A stretch of 64,000 nucleotides of DNA from Mucidula mucida (Eukaryota > Basidiomycota > Agaricomycetes > Agaricales > Physalacriaceae). A model generated the notes under the pieces. The model ran no database searches. It saw only the letters and a list, made by a program, of their open reading frames with translations, and was not told where the DNA came from. Location of the stretch: contig JADNYV010000045.1 in assembly GCA_015501055.1 (NCBI GenBank), positions 186,001-250,000 on the forward strand, written 5' to 3'. Positions 47,713 through 59,214 of this stretch are shown one piece after another. The translations under genes and the position numbers were made by a program. The number at the start of each line of letters is the position of its first letter. Within the stretch, counting starts at the first letter, position 1.

Positions 47713-48838
47713 ATGGCTTCTACTCAACCTAAAGTCTGGCTCAGTACGTCCACTCCAAGTCATTTATCCCATGAGTTCTCATACTTCTCCTCAGTCACTG
47801 GCGCATCGCTGGGTTCGGTCTCGGCATGACCGAGCACGTCCTCGTCCAAGGCCATATCGCCGTCGCCACCCTCCGCAAACCAGAAGTCCTCTCCCACCTC
47901 ACAGACAATACCCGCCCTCGCGACTGCTCGTTCTCAAGGTAGACGTATCCAAGCCGAGGACATCACGGCAGCCTTTGCCGCTGTCAAGTCTGCTTTCGGC
48001 GCCTGGACTTTGTGTTCAATAACGCGGATACCAGGTCATTGGGGAATCGAGACGGAGGAGGAAAAGGCGCGCAAGATGTTTGACGTTAACTTTTGGGCGC
48101 GGCAAAGGTGTTGACGGAGTCGGTCAAGTTCATGCGCGATGTGAATCATCCGCGAGGCGGGACGGTGGTCACCGTGTCCGCGATGGTGGATCAACCGGAT
48201 TTCCAGGAATAGGATACTACGGCGCTTCGTAAGTCTGCTTTTAAGGCTACGACTTCTTGTTCTCACTCTGCGCTCTCTCTCCAGGAAACATGGTATTCGC
48301 CTCCATTTACGTTGTTCGTCTTCCCTAACCGTTCACACTTGTAGCCTTGGAAGGTTTAATCAAAGCGCTATCTAAAGAAGTTTTTCCAGAGTGGAACATC
48401 AAGGTATGATCGTGTTTTCATTCTAGATGGTCAGCCCTCTAACAGTAGTCTCGCAGTTCAAGATCATCGAATGCGGGGCTTTCAGAACCCGAATAATTTC
48501 TAGTGTCTCCTATGACATGCTGCCAAACCATCCTGCATATCAAGGCGGACCTTCTGAGATCCTGAAAAACTACCTGCTGAATATTGACAAGATGCCAGCT
48601 GCTGGCGATCCGGACAAGGCGGTAGTATCTATTTACGAAGTAGCCAATGCCGAGACGCGCCGCTCCGCATCCCGTTGGGCGTAGACGCTTTGGAAGCATC
48701 AAGAAGGAACTGAAGCTACATTTGGAAGAAGTAGAGAGGCCGCCAAGTACTCAGCTGGCTTTACCTACGAAGAGGGAGGTAATCCGTTTGTCAAGGTGGC
48801 GGATGATGAAGCTTGTAGAAGGTTTGGTGATTGTCTAA
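47713..48838 (+). pseudogene. Short-chain dehydrogenase/reductase, multiply frameshifted
   Basis: An SDR resembling fungal retinol-dehydrogenase-like or oxidoreductase SDRs. Exon 1 (MASTQPKVWL) joins over an intron to ITGAS then GFGLGMTEHVLVQGHIAVAT. The order continues with LLVLKVDVSKP, VFNNADT, FDVNFWGAAKVLTESVKF, a YGASKHALEGLIKALSKE segment with catalytic Tyr and Lys, and FKIIECGAFRTRIIS. Frame changes caused by single-base losses are visible near 47808, 47912, 47954 and 48001, the last being GGCCGCC expected and ggcgcc seen. The 3' end is uncertain. It converges with the FAD monooxygenase. A shared pathway role is plausible but unproven. Confidence 0.65.
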
Positions 48839-48909
48839 GGGCACCCAGTTGTTGACAATATATGAACCAAGGTACTTAATACCTGAACACCTAACCTAGA
48901 GCAAACATC

Positions 48910-50840
48910 CTATGCATGAATCGATAAAGCTTGGAGATACTGTTCGATCCCAGCCACACCTCCTACCCTCGCACCGATCCAGCTATCTGGCCTGACCACA
49001 ACAACCACAACTTCACCTTCTTTCACTCGGTAATTTTCGTATACATGCCCTCCTGCATCCTTAACAATATCCTCCCTGTCCTCCTTCTCCTTCGCCACCT
49101 GAGGCAAAACCAGCACCGGCCTAAATAAAGCCCCATCCAGCCCTCGCACATACTCCAAAACCCCCCTCGCCGCACTAAAATCCGGCGCAAAGACCAAAAC
49201 TGTATGATACGTCGCCCCAAAAAGGTCGTACACCGTCTTGTGCTCTCCTCCCCCGCCAATCTCAGCATCCGGCGCCCTGTCCCCGGCACGCACCTCCCCA
49301 TTATCGCCTGACCTATACGGATCGTACGTCTCCGCGTCGTCGTCCTTCACGGAATCATCTACGACGATAGGACTCTTGCGGTAGTTGACCCCAAATTGGC
49401 GCAGCGCAAACTCCCGCGTGAGCCCGCGGAGGTCGCCGGGTTCTTCGGGGTGGATGGTGCGGTCGAGGAGCGCGGTGGTCAGGCGGAGCATGGTGGCGAT
49501 AACGGGTAGGCGTTCGTTGTTGTATGAGTCGAGCAGGGAGGCGGAAGCTTTGTGCTTCGAGACGAGGGCGAGTTTCCAGCCGAGGTTGACCTGGGCGTTG
49601 AGATTAGGATAGATGATACTTGAGAAGGGCGGAGAGCTTACGGCGTCTTGAATACCGCTATTTAGACCTTGACCACCTGTTGCGCTATGGACGTGGGCAG
49701 CATCTCCAGCGACGAGCACGCGACCGGCGCGGAACGAGTTGACCATGCGCATCTGAGGGCTGAGGCGCAAATGTCAGATATAAAGAATGAAGATGGAAAA
49801 TGTACGCACCGGTATTTGACTAACCAGGAAGAACTGACGAATTCAATGTCGGTTCGGCCAGTAGCGTCGGAGAATTCTTTCGCCATATTCTCGATGCCTC
49901 CAGCAACAAATTCGTGGTTCAGCTGGGTTCCGACGCAAATGACTGTCCACAAATCTGATTCCTTGTTTTCGTGGGGGAAGAACAAGAAGCCTTTGCTGGC
50001 AGGATCCCCCACATATGAGTGAACTATGGCATTGTTCAGTCAGAATTTTTACAACAGCAGAAATGGACTTGCATTCTTATCCAGGTTGCACTTGAGAGTC
50101 GCGTCGGCGATAACACAGACGTCGCTCGGGGCAAGTTCACCTAGAAAAGTCAGGTCACTGCTCTTGCGAACGATGCTGTGAGCACCGTCGGCGCCGACAA
50201 GCCAGTGAGGCTTGATGATCTCAAAGTCTCCCGACGCGGATCTGACATGCGCGACGACATGATCCTCTTGCGGCTCAAAGGCCGTCAACTCCTTGCCTGT
50301 TTCCACGATACATCCCAGCTTTTGGAGATGCTCGCGGACTAACGCTTCGTGCTTGTCCTGGCTGAAGCAGACGGTATTGATCTAAAATGTCAGGTCAGGG
50401 TTTCGCAGGACAATGGTTACTGACATGAAGTTTGGAAGAAGTCGTTTCGTAGGGCTCGAAGAATGGCAACGTCTTGACAGCGATATAAGGATCCGCGGGT
50501 GAGTATAGTTGAGTGACAGGGACCTGTCCAGAGCGTTTGAGGACGTCGGGAAGGAGACCAAGCAGTTTGTGCGTTTCGAGAGAGCGCCCCTAAAAGAAAG
50601 AAATCGTGAAATTCGGTCACGACGCGGGGCACCATCGTACATGAAGTCCCAATCCACGACGACCGATGGTGCGCTCCTGATTATCGATGATTCGTACGGA
50701 AACGCCATTCTTGATGAGGGAAAGCGCGAGTACGAGGCCCGTGATGCCAGCACCTGACTAGATAAGCGTGAGTAGACGTGAAAGGCAATGCAGGAAATTG
50801 TACGAACAATTAGAACTGCAGGAGATTCATTGCTGCTCAT
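48910..50840 (-). CDS. FAD-dependent aromatic hydroxylase (phenol 2-monooxygenase-like)
   Basis: Several exons with GT-AG introns read from 50840 to 48910 without a break. The N-terminus is MSSNESPAVLIV then (R)AGITGLVLALSLIKNG, the Rossmann FAD site. The first Gly of GxGxxG is replaced by Arg at the splice junction. GRSLETHKLLGLL follows. LVGADGAHSIVRK is the DG motif, and RVLVAGDAAHVHSATGGQG is the GD motif that binds the FAD ribityl and pyrophosphate. The C-terminus has the thioredoxin-like extension typical of phenol hydroxylases (VLVLPQVAKEKED, VVVVVRPDSWIG). It would hydroxylate an aromatic or polyketide-like substrate with NAD(P)H and O2. It sits tail to tail with an SDR 70 bp away. 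Confidence 0.82.
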
Positions 50841-51234
50841 TTTGTGTCTGTTGTGGAGAATGGTGCACAATCAGGATTTATATACCCTCAGACGGCTCTA
50901 GCCCATCAATGCGACACGGCGCGGCTGTTAAACATTTTGCATTCGTGCCGTGCGAGTTCGTAGGACGCGCAATGATTCGTGGAGGACTGGCCATTGTGCG
51001 GGAACGGTTACTGCATTAATCTTATCAGATTGCCAGCAGGACACGCAACGCGCACGTAATGGTGATTTAGTGGCGAAGTGGGGTAAAACAGCAAGTGTCG
51101 AATAGGGAACCAGTAGCCTAGCAGGGGAAGCTAGGAAGGGTACCTAGGCAACCACGCTTCAGAATATTAGGATCCATGAGCCTAGACAAATGGTTTTACA
51201 TCAAGCCAAAGTGTGTCAGAAACCCGTTTCACCC
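50841..51234. other. Intergenic region
   Basis: This is the upstream region of the FAD monooxygenase. Nothing else recognised. Confidence 0.4.
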
Positions 51235-51916
51235 GTACTATCCCTGGGTAGGTAATACAAAACGGGTAGGCTTTACAAAATCGGGTCTGCACATCTTCCT
51301 CGCTACTTTCTGCCCATTGTAACCTTCGGGATATTGAATTCTAGCATTGAATTGACTGTGGGTTTTTTTTCGGCGCAGAAAAATGAGCTTGCTACACTGA
51401 AATACCTCAAACAATACTCAAAATCACACAAATCAAGGTAGTTCGAGCAATATCAGCCTGCACTGAGCCCTATAAATTACAAGAATTTTTGAGAGTGTGC
51501 TATCAAGCTCATAGGTGATCCTCAACTCGTTGCCCTGGTGGTATAGGATGTTGGGGTTGTCATTGTGAAAGAGGGAGCGGGAGCGTGACAGAGGGCGATG
51601 TCCCACGATGCCGTTCTTCATTCTCCGACGCTAGACGTATAGATCGCATGCTTGCTGCTTGACAACCAAAGGTTCCGCACGCCTCGGCAACGACGGCAAA
51701 TTGTGACTACCTGTGACCAGGGTTTTGTAAATCCTACCTTTCGACCTCGTCGCACCGGTATCGCTTTGCTACTGCAAGAGCAGCTCTTTCTCCCCCAACC
51801 AAAGGCTTCACTCAAGAGAATAGAAGGTCTTTAACAACATCCGGTGTATCCGATGATTTTTAGCCTTCTATTCACGCCCGAGTAGATTTTTTGTATTACC
51901 TACCCAGGGATAGTAC
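51235..51916. mobile_element. Candidate TIR element (MITE-like), about 680 bp
   Basis: A perfect 28-nt inverted repeat bounds the interval: 51235-51262 and 51889-51916. The ends read GTACTATCCC inward on both sides, which also allows TA dinucleotides as target-site duplication. No transposase was recognised. The internal open frames are about 60 codons. Confidence 0.6.
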
Positions 51917-52289
51917 CGCCAATAGCATAGCGCAGGATGACAGGATGCTAAAATAGAACTGTGGGATGCCCACGGGTGCGAGCGCCAGCGAGGCGGCTTC
52001 GCCGCAATCAAGACAGGATGGGAAGTGAGCGGTGATGCGCGAAAGGGTGCGGGATATCTGCCAGACATATTCCCATGGGTATAGTGCCAAAATCCTTCTG
52101 TCTATATTAGGACGCACTCGCAGACTACATGTTCTTGAATGCCCGCTTGATCTCCCGTAGTACATACTAAGCCATATTGAGTAGATTTTAATTGGTTTGT
52201 CATTGTTTCCAGGAACGCCACAAAGGATCTTCTAAATTAATAATCAACTCACACTTGTGCTGCAAGGACCGATTGACTCGCTACCCAAC

Positions 52290-53300
52290 CACATCTCAGT
52301 CCTTACCTTGTTGTACAACTGTCATAAGAAGGGGCATATCTAAATTACTATCAAGGGAGTGCTGGACAAAAGGAGGAGGAAAGAGTGCTTCGAGCTTGTT
52401 GGGCTTGGATTCCTGGGCGAGTCGCAACATAGACACTATCTTGTTCATTAAATCAATCACTTTGTCGGGCAGATAACAGTTGGCAATATAGCGCACAGAA
52501 TACACGGCAGCCGTAATGAGGGCCCCGGCATCCGCCATCTCAACACCATGATGGCGGCCACCTTGTAATGACCTTTGAGACCATGTAGCTTCCACAGTCG
52601 GTTTGTTTATTTGAATGAGTTGAAATTGGCGCTCAAGAGCAGTGTCCTTGGGATTGGTCTTCCAGTATTTGTCCCACATTGTAGCACCAACAAGCTGAAG
52701 CCCTCTGGCAAGAGCGGGCTTAATCATTTGACCAGCATCAATACTTTCTTTAGCCTTGCTGAGGTTGAAAAGGGTGTCTACAAACTCATTAGCAAATCAG
52801 GCAACTGAGAGTACATAGCTGTGATACGCACAAACTTCATCAATGAAACAGATGTTGCCGTTTCTTGCCTTAGCCTCTATGTTGCTAATCAGGGCCTTAA
52901 ATTTCTTCTCAAATTGACCGCAATGCCAGAACCTGCCGTTATGGCAGAGAGATCAATGAAAGGCACATATTTGTCTTGTAAATACTAACAGAAGATGTGA
53001 ATTGTGAAGAACAGTACTGATAGAACATGTACCTCAGGAACCTCTTTAGCAATGATTTGTGTGGCGAGATTTCCAGGAATGCCGTCTTGCCAACTAGGGG
53101 GAGCCGATGACCTAGAAGACTTGAAATATTACGGAATGCATGGTTGATGCGTCAAACATACCATAGGGTTGGACTTTGTTCAGCGAAGCACGGTGATGCA
53201 GACTCGCGACTTGACAGAGGAGATTGAAATGGCTATATTGGGAAATAGGCGCCAAGCAGGGGCCAGGCTGAATCGCTCCGGCGAGTTCCGGTACCATCAG
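52290..53300 (-). pseudogene. Hsp104/ClpB-family AAA+ chaperone pseudogene fragment
   Basis: Remnants of the first nucleotide-binding domain appear in order on the minus strand: a Walker A remnant (GKTAF) near 53090, VPFIDLSAITAGSG near 52955, KFKALISNIE then NICFIDEV (Walker B) near 52845-52905, DAGQMIKPALARG near 52710, and PTVEATWSQRSLQGGRHHGV near 52570. SVRYIANCYLPDKVIDL and LRLAQESKP follow near 52400-52480. The sensor and arginine-finger region is changed, and the frame breaks repeatedly. The upstream N-domain and everything after the first AAA module are missing. An interruption near 53000 looks like a retained intron. Hsp104 disaggregates proteins, but this fragment cannot. Confidence 0.75.
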
Positions 53301-53990
53301 TTGGTGCCGGCAGAGTACTGTACTAACGCGACCGTTAATTCACATAACGCGTCACAGGGCCCCGTGAAGTGAACTAATTCGGCTTCCATAACGCGTAACA
53401 ACAGTAAATTTTGTCGGGATCAGCCCAAATGCGGAAATTTTCGCCGCGGCAGCTTGCGCCGCCGCCTCCCGCGGCTCCCAATATGGTCTATGGACCCTGG
53501 ATGAACTACTGGTAATTTAGTTCACAATCATAACACGTAACATGCCGTGAAGATCCGGTCGCGTTAGTACAGTATTGGATCCACTTGTGCTTTGAGTAAA
53601 GTCAGACCAATTCACTTTGAACAAAGCCAGATTGGACTGAAAATCCAGGCTCATTTTTTAAAAAAAGTGGGGAAGTCAAATGCTATACACCTTAAATTTT
53701 TCCCCAGTATTACTACCATACATCAACATTAAGTCATCTGAATCCTCATCCACACTGACAGTCAGCTCAATACAAGTCCCAAAGTGTTGGGGAAGCACGA
53801 TTGCATCAGAAGTGTCTTCAAGATAGATAGATAGATATATTTTAGCCTGCATCTAGCCCTTAAAGAATACAGCAGGGTCCATACTACAATAATTACTATA
53901 CTGCTACGGCACTGAACCCTATCCCAACATTGTTGACACAGGTCAGCCCCCATAAGATATGCCCGGATTAAGTCTGCTGGGAAGCATGGA
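53301..53990. other. Repeat-zone spacer with GATA microsatellite
   Basis: A gatagatagatagata tract lies at about 53824-53839. Near 53336-53372 and 53520-53556 there are two similar palindromic segments sharing ttcaca...taac...ccgtgaag. No gene seen. The tract may be the tail of the LINE that follows. Confidence 0.35.
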
Positions 53991-54597
53991 ATACAATCAG
54001 ACATACCAGTTAGGTATATACATAGGTACCTCCCGTACTACTGTCATTACATCAAACACAAATTCAGCCACACGGGGCACAACATCGTTGCACTCCATCA
54101 CCAACTGCCATCATTGCAGCGGTGCCTGTGCACGTCCTTTGAACCCTGGAAACAGTTGCCACACATTGCTCAACATGACCAAACATAATTAGACCAGGAC
54201 TGGCGCAGCACACTCCAGCATCACATGCAACTCGTCCTCAACACCTTCCGCACACAGGTGGCACAGGCGCCACTCCTGCGGGAGAGGGTTGTGTTGACCT
54301 TCTGGTCTCAGCACCCACTTGGCTGCCTCCACCGCCAAGACATAAGAGTCAGTAATCATACATACTAGAGCTGTCCAATGAGCAGGTACGCGAAGCAACA
54401 AATAGTTCCGGAGCATAGCCATCTTGTAAGTCCACCAACCACTGCTAAGCCATTGCCTCCTGCCCAGCAAGAGAGGAAGGCGCTGTGCTGTTAGTTCCAC
54501 TCCCAGTTGATCCTTTCATGATTGTTCCACTGAGGTGCGCAGGCCATCGACACCTTGAACTGTAGACAAAGTTGCCAACCAATCTTGAGGCTCAGTG
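53991..54597 (-). mobile_element. LINE (non-LTR retrotransposon) 3' part, interrupted by the Gypsy element
   Basis: The minus-strand frame at 54500-54189 contains RLCHLCAEGVEDELHVMLEC. This C-x2-C...H...C element follows the reverse transcriptase in many fungal LINEs. Downstream, FPGFKGRAQAP and PRVAEFVFDV continue toward 54010. The upstream part of the same element lies beyond the Gypsy insertion at 61116-61830. Removing the Gypsy element and one 5-bp duplication joins LGVT to EPQDWLATL in one frame. Confidence 0.7.
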
Positions 54598-55126
54598 TGT
54601 TATGAATTGCCATATTTTCACACTTTCACATCTCATCATATCTTATCGGGGGCCTTGTCTTATCAACCAACGAACTGCTTCATCATCTGTTTCGTCACCG
54701 ATCATACCCCTTTTCATTACCGAAGCCGTACTCATGTCGGACACACGTCCAACACATGGATGACATCATACATGCCGATACCTCATGGACTCCCTATTGT
54801 ATACACACTGCCGACACTCGTAGTACACATGGTTGTTTCAGTATTATTACTTACATGCAGTTACCACTCGTATTTAATGGTTTCACGGACTAGTAGCATA
54901 CAACACTGGGTCAAGGGCGTGGAGCATCCCTAGTGGAAACGTGTATGGACAAGGAGTCTCAAACACAGACTTATTAGTATATAAGCAGTAGTGTAGTATC
55001 ATTGTACTTTAGTTCCGATCTCGTTTATACACCTGGCCTAGCCTAGTCTTACGAACGCGAACGTTTTCTCTTTCAGTTCTTGCTGTGGTACCTGGTTGAG
55101 TCTCGTGGCTTAGTCAGTCGCTAACA
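54598..55126 (+). repeat. Gypsy 5' LTR
   Basis: 529 bp, TG...CA ends, with a TATATAA box at 54978-54984 for the element's promoter. The first bases after it (gaagatcggaacta) should be the primer-binding site, but I could not match them to a tRNA by eye. Confidence 0.9.
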
Positions 55127-55725
55127 GAAGATCGGAACTACTTTCTACCACCTACCACACATCCCTGATCGTCGATCAGCACTTCGCTGTTTGATCATCG
55201 CACATTCCCCTATTCCCTTTCCCTGTTTACAGATCGACGGATTCCTAATTCCAGCGCACGTCCGCATACGTGTGTATTGGTCCCAGTAGCGCCGGCTAAC
55301 AGTTAGAGATAACTGCCTCGGGTGCTGGAAGTAGCCGCTCTCATGAGAACGAACTTTTGGCAGTTGCACTTCAGTGGGCGCTGTTTACGGGTCAACCCCC
55401 GTTCCCAGGAAAACTTTGGCTTACCTCACACCAGAGGGACGTCGGCTGGGCAATTGCAAACTTGTGACGAGCTCTTGGGCTCCGTAGATACGTAGTCAGT
55501 AGTCGGTAAAATAGTGTAGACAGTTACGATACCTACCTACTTTACTTACCTTACGATACACATCATCATTCCCCACCCTACCAAGTCCTGGATTCTATTT
55601 CAGATCTAGGCAATCCCTCCCTATTCATCCAAACCTCTATTCCCTCACCCGTTTCATCCAAATCCGCATCACCCATATCCCCACTTTCACCCTTTCACTC
55701 TCCGATCCCATCACCCCGATCCATC

Positions 55726-56655
55726 ATGTCCAACGAAGCACCCGAAGCCGCTCATCACACATCCGCTCATCACGCCGATGTCGAAATCAAAGGCCGATCC
55801 CTTGGCAACAAGCCTTATGACTATGACGGGGACAAGTCCAAGTACAAGAGCTGGTGGCGATCGATGTTCACATACATCCGTGACAAGAAGAATAACCTCA
55901 CATCGGACTCCGAAAGGATTGATGTTGTTCTCTCCTACATCCGAGGAGATCATGTTGATGCATGGGTCCAGAACTACTCGGACCAGAACTTCGACGAGGA
56001 GGAAGAGGAATGGACAGTCTCTTGGACTGAGTTCAAGGAGAACTTGAAGGAGCGATTTGTGGACTCCAACCTCGCGCGAGATGCGCAAGATCAGATCGAA
56101 CGGTTGCGCCAGGGGCAAGACACCGCTCAAGATTTCTTTCAGAAGTTCGAGGTCCTGCTTACTCAGGCGGAATACTCGAAGGATGACGCATTTGTCGTGC
56201 GACTTCTCAAGACCAATGTCAACGAGAAGATCATCGACCAGATCTATGGCAGCCGAGATGGGTTGCCAAAGAAGTACAAGGATTGGAAGGCACAGATCAT
56301 TCAGATCAATCAGCTATGGAGAAGGCGGGCGGCGAGCAAGAGGTCCGGCATGCAGGTCCGGCCCCAAGCTCCGCAGGCGGCTACATCGAGAGTCAACCCT
56401 ACAAATCCACCCCCGACGCCAATCACACGACGAGATGCCACCGGCGTTACCTATGGAGGAGCCGGCAGACCAATGGACATCGACAACGCACGTCGAAGAG
56501 GACTTTGCTTCAGCTGTGGCGAACACGGCCATGTCAGCAGGTTCTGTCCTAAGAAGGGTCGACCCCAGACGATTCGGGGTCTATGGACCGAAATGAACGA
56601 CGAGGAGAAGAAGAAGTTGGCCAAAGAGTTGGGTTTTGCGAAGCTCCCGCAGTAG
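55726..56655 (+). CDS. Gypsy Gag protein
   Basis: 309 residues. The N-terminal half is a capsid-like retrotransposon Gag domain (YDGDKSKYKSWWRSMFTYI and TEFKENLKERFVDSN). The C-terminal half is basic and Pro-rich with a single CCHC knuckle, CFSCGEHGHVSRFC, which binds the element's RNA. The frame is intact and ends at 56655. The downstream frame overlaps it by 73 nt in the -1 register. Confidence 0.88.
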   Translation: MSNEAPEAAHHTSAHHADVEIKGRSLGNKPYDYDGDKSKYKSWWRSMFTYIRDKKNNLTSDSERIDVVLSYIRGDHVDAWVQNYSDQNFDEEEEEWTVSWTEFKENLKERFVDSNLARDAQDQIERLRQGQDTAQDFFQKFEVLLTQAEYSKDDAFVVRLLKTNVNEKIIDQIYGSRDGLPKKYKDWKAQIIQINQLWRRRAASKRSGMQVRPQAPQAATSRVNPTNPPPTPITRRDATGVTYGGAGRPMDIDNARRRGLCFSCGEHGHVSRFCPKKGRPQTIRGLWTEMNDEEKKKLAKELGFAKLPQ

Positions 56656-57679
56656 ACGCAGTCCTGCCGGAGCAGTCATCAAGGGAAGGGTCGTCAGATG
56701 CAGAATTTATTTACAGTACGGGTACTGAAACATCTAAAATATCATCGACGACTTCACCAACAAAACCTGCGAAAGAAAGATTTGAGCCAAATACGCCCGA
56801 GTGGATTGCACAACGGCTAAGAGAGGATGACGTCCGAGAGCAGTGGGAATTTTGAGAGCATGGATGCCGGAGCGGAGAGAGAGAGAAGCGACGGAGGAGA
56901 AGGTGATGGCGATCAGAGCGTTGACAAAGGAAGCTGCGGTGGAAGTTGTGACGGAGTTGAAAAAGTCGAGGAAGTACATCCGGGGAACAAAGGGGCAGGA
57001 CATGAAACTCAGAGTAACCATAGAGAGCGTACACACAGGCTCTGAATGGGAAACGAGTGCCCTTCTTGACAGTGGAGCAACGGGTTCTTGTGTCAATAAA
57101 GAATTTGTGAGAAGAACGGACTCCCATCAAGGAGTTACCGGTCAAGCTCCCTGTCTACAATGCGGATGGAACCCTAAACGAGGGAGGAGCAATGAAGGCT
57201 TTGTGGAGGTCCGGATGAAGATCGGTGATCACGCAGAAAAGATTGAGTTGGCCGTCACCAATCTTGGCAAAACAAGCATCTTTTTGGGGCTAGATTGGTT
57301 ACGATATCACAACCCCACGATCAACTGGACGGAATCCACGTTGTCTTTTGATCGATGCCCAGACCGTTGCGGTTACCTACCCGAGTATAACTCGCCGGAA
57401 GATGAAGGAGAAGACGTAGAAGAGAAGTTGGAAGAGGGAGAGCGTTTGTTCTGGATGGACTGGGACAACTATCGCAAAAGCGGTGAAAAGCTGAGATCAC
57501 AACAGCCTTCATCCGCTGCTGCACCTTACATTGAGGAATTCTCCGATGTATTTAGCAAGGCGGACTTTGACAAGTTACCGGAGCGAAGACCCTGGGATCA
57601 CGCGATAGAACTTACGCCTGGTTCCAAACCGGTTGACTGTAAGGTTTATCCCCTTAGCCCATCCAGCAGAAGGCGTTAG
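56583..57679 (+). pseudogene. Gypsy Pol N-terminal region with aspartic protease
   Basis: Two overlapping frames: 56583-56855 overlaps Gag by 73 nt in -1, then 56843-57679. The retroviral-type protease active site reads ALLDSGATGSC near 57060. It is followed by IFLGLDWLRYHNPTINW, and a linker ends near EEFSDVFSKADFDKLPE. The change from EQWEF to LRAWMPERR near 56852 looks like loss of one T in a T run. The stretch after KEFVRR (57115-57200) is also out of register before GFVEVRMKIGDH. As written it cannot be translated into one Pol protein. Confidence 0.75.
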
Positions 57680-59214
57680 ACGAGTTCTTGGAGGAAAACA
57701 TACGCACGGGACGCATACGGCCATCAATCTCACCCATGGCGTCACCATTCTTCTTTGTCAAGAAGAAGGACGGAAGCCTTCGGCCAGTGCAGGATTATCG
57801 GAAGTTGAACGACATGACAATCAAGAACCGATACCCCTTGCCGTTGATTCAGGAGCTTATCGACAAGTTGAAGGGAGCAAAGGTTTTCACAAAGATGGAT
57901 GTCCGATGGGGTTACAATAACATCCGGATCAAAGAAGGTGATGAGTGGAAAGCGGCGTTTAGAATAAACCGAGGCCTGTTCGAGCCCTCAGTCATGTTCT
58001 TCGGACTTACAAACTCGCCGGCAACGTTCCAATCGTTCATGAATCACATTCTGAAGGAGTTGATCAATGAAGGACATGTTATAGTTTACCTAGACGATAT
58101 ACTTATTTTCACGAACACATTGGAAGAACATAGGCATATTGTACGACAAGTACTAGAGATATTGCAGTAAATAAGTTGTATTTAAAACCCGAGAAATGTA
58201 GTTTTGAGGCACATACTGTAGATTACTTGGGAGTTATTGTTGGAGGAGGAGAAGTGAAGATGGATCCGGCAAAAGTGGCCGTAGTGAAGGAATGGAAGGA
58301 GCCGACGAAGAAGAAGGAAGTGCAGTCATTCCTGGGTTCTGCAACTTCTACCGATGTTTCATCCGGGGATTTGCGGGGTAGCAAAGCCATTGACATCGCT
58401 AACCGGGAAGGGCGAATGGGTTTGGGGAAAGGAGCAGCATGAGGCGTTTGAGGAGTTAAAACGGAGGATGACGGAAGAACCCGTTCTGATCGTACCACGC
58501 GACAACGGCAAGTTTCGAGTCGAGGCAGATTCCTCGAACTATGCCAACGGGGCTGTTCTATCCCAGTTCGTCGAAGGCAAATGGAGACCAGTGGCTTTCC
58601 GATCTCGCGCGTTAAATGAAGTTGAACGCAACTACAAGATCTACGACAAAGAAATGATGGCCATCATGGACTCAATTGATGACTGGAGGCAGTATCTTCT
58701 AGGAGCAACGGAGACGGTGGAGGTGTTTACCGATCATCAAAACCTCCAGTACTTCCGGAAGCCACAGAAGTTGAATCGGAGGCAGGCGAGATGGGTTACG
58801 GAGTTGGCGGAGTATGATATACAGATGATTCACAAACCGGGCAAGACGATGGGGAAAGCTGATGCCTTGTCAAGGATGACAGGCCTTGAGAAGGGGGAAA
58901 AAGATAACGAAAACGTTGTTTTACTAAAACCGGAGTTTTTTATATCACAAATTCAATTTTCTTTACATACAGTAGCTACACCGGAGGACGAATTACTTAA
59001 CAAAATCAAACAAAGAAAAGGAAACAAGGACAGATACGTACAAAAAGCATTAGAAAACAAAGAAAAAGGATGGGAAGAGAAGGAAAATGGACTTATTATA
59101 TGGAAAGATCGTATTTACATACCGAAGGACAAGGAATTGCGGGGAAAAGTTATTGGAATGCATCATGATGCACAGCTTGCAGGGCATCCGGACGGTACAA
59201 GACTCTCGAGTTGA
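57650..59214 (+). pseudogene. Gypsy reverse transcriptase and RNase H, frame-disrupted
   Basis: Reverse transcriptase motifs: [20 protein letters not shown], then [28 protein letters not shown] and the catalytic [11 protein letters not shown]. The frame stops at 58170. A second frame carries YLKPEKCSFEAHTVDYLGV. RNase H follows from about 58354 with VEADSSNYANGAVLSQ, VFTDHQNLQYF and AEYDIQMIHKPG. The protein copies element RNA into DNA. Frame changes at about 57660, 58168 and 58345 keep the parts separate. All domains are otherwise complete. Confidence 0.85.
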
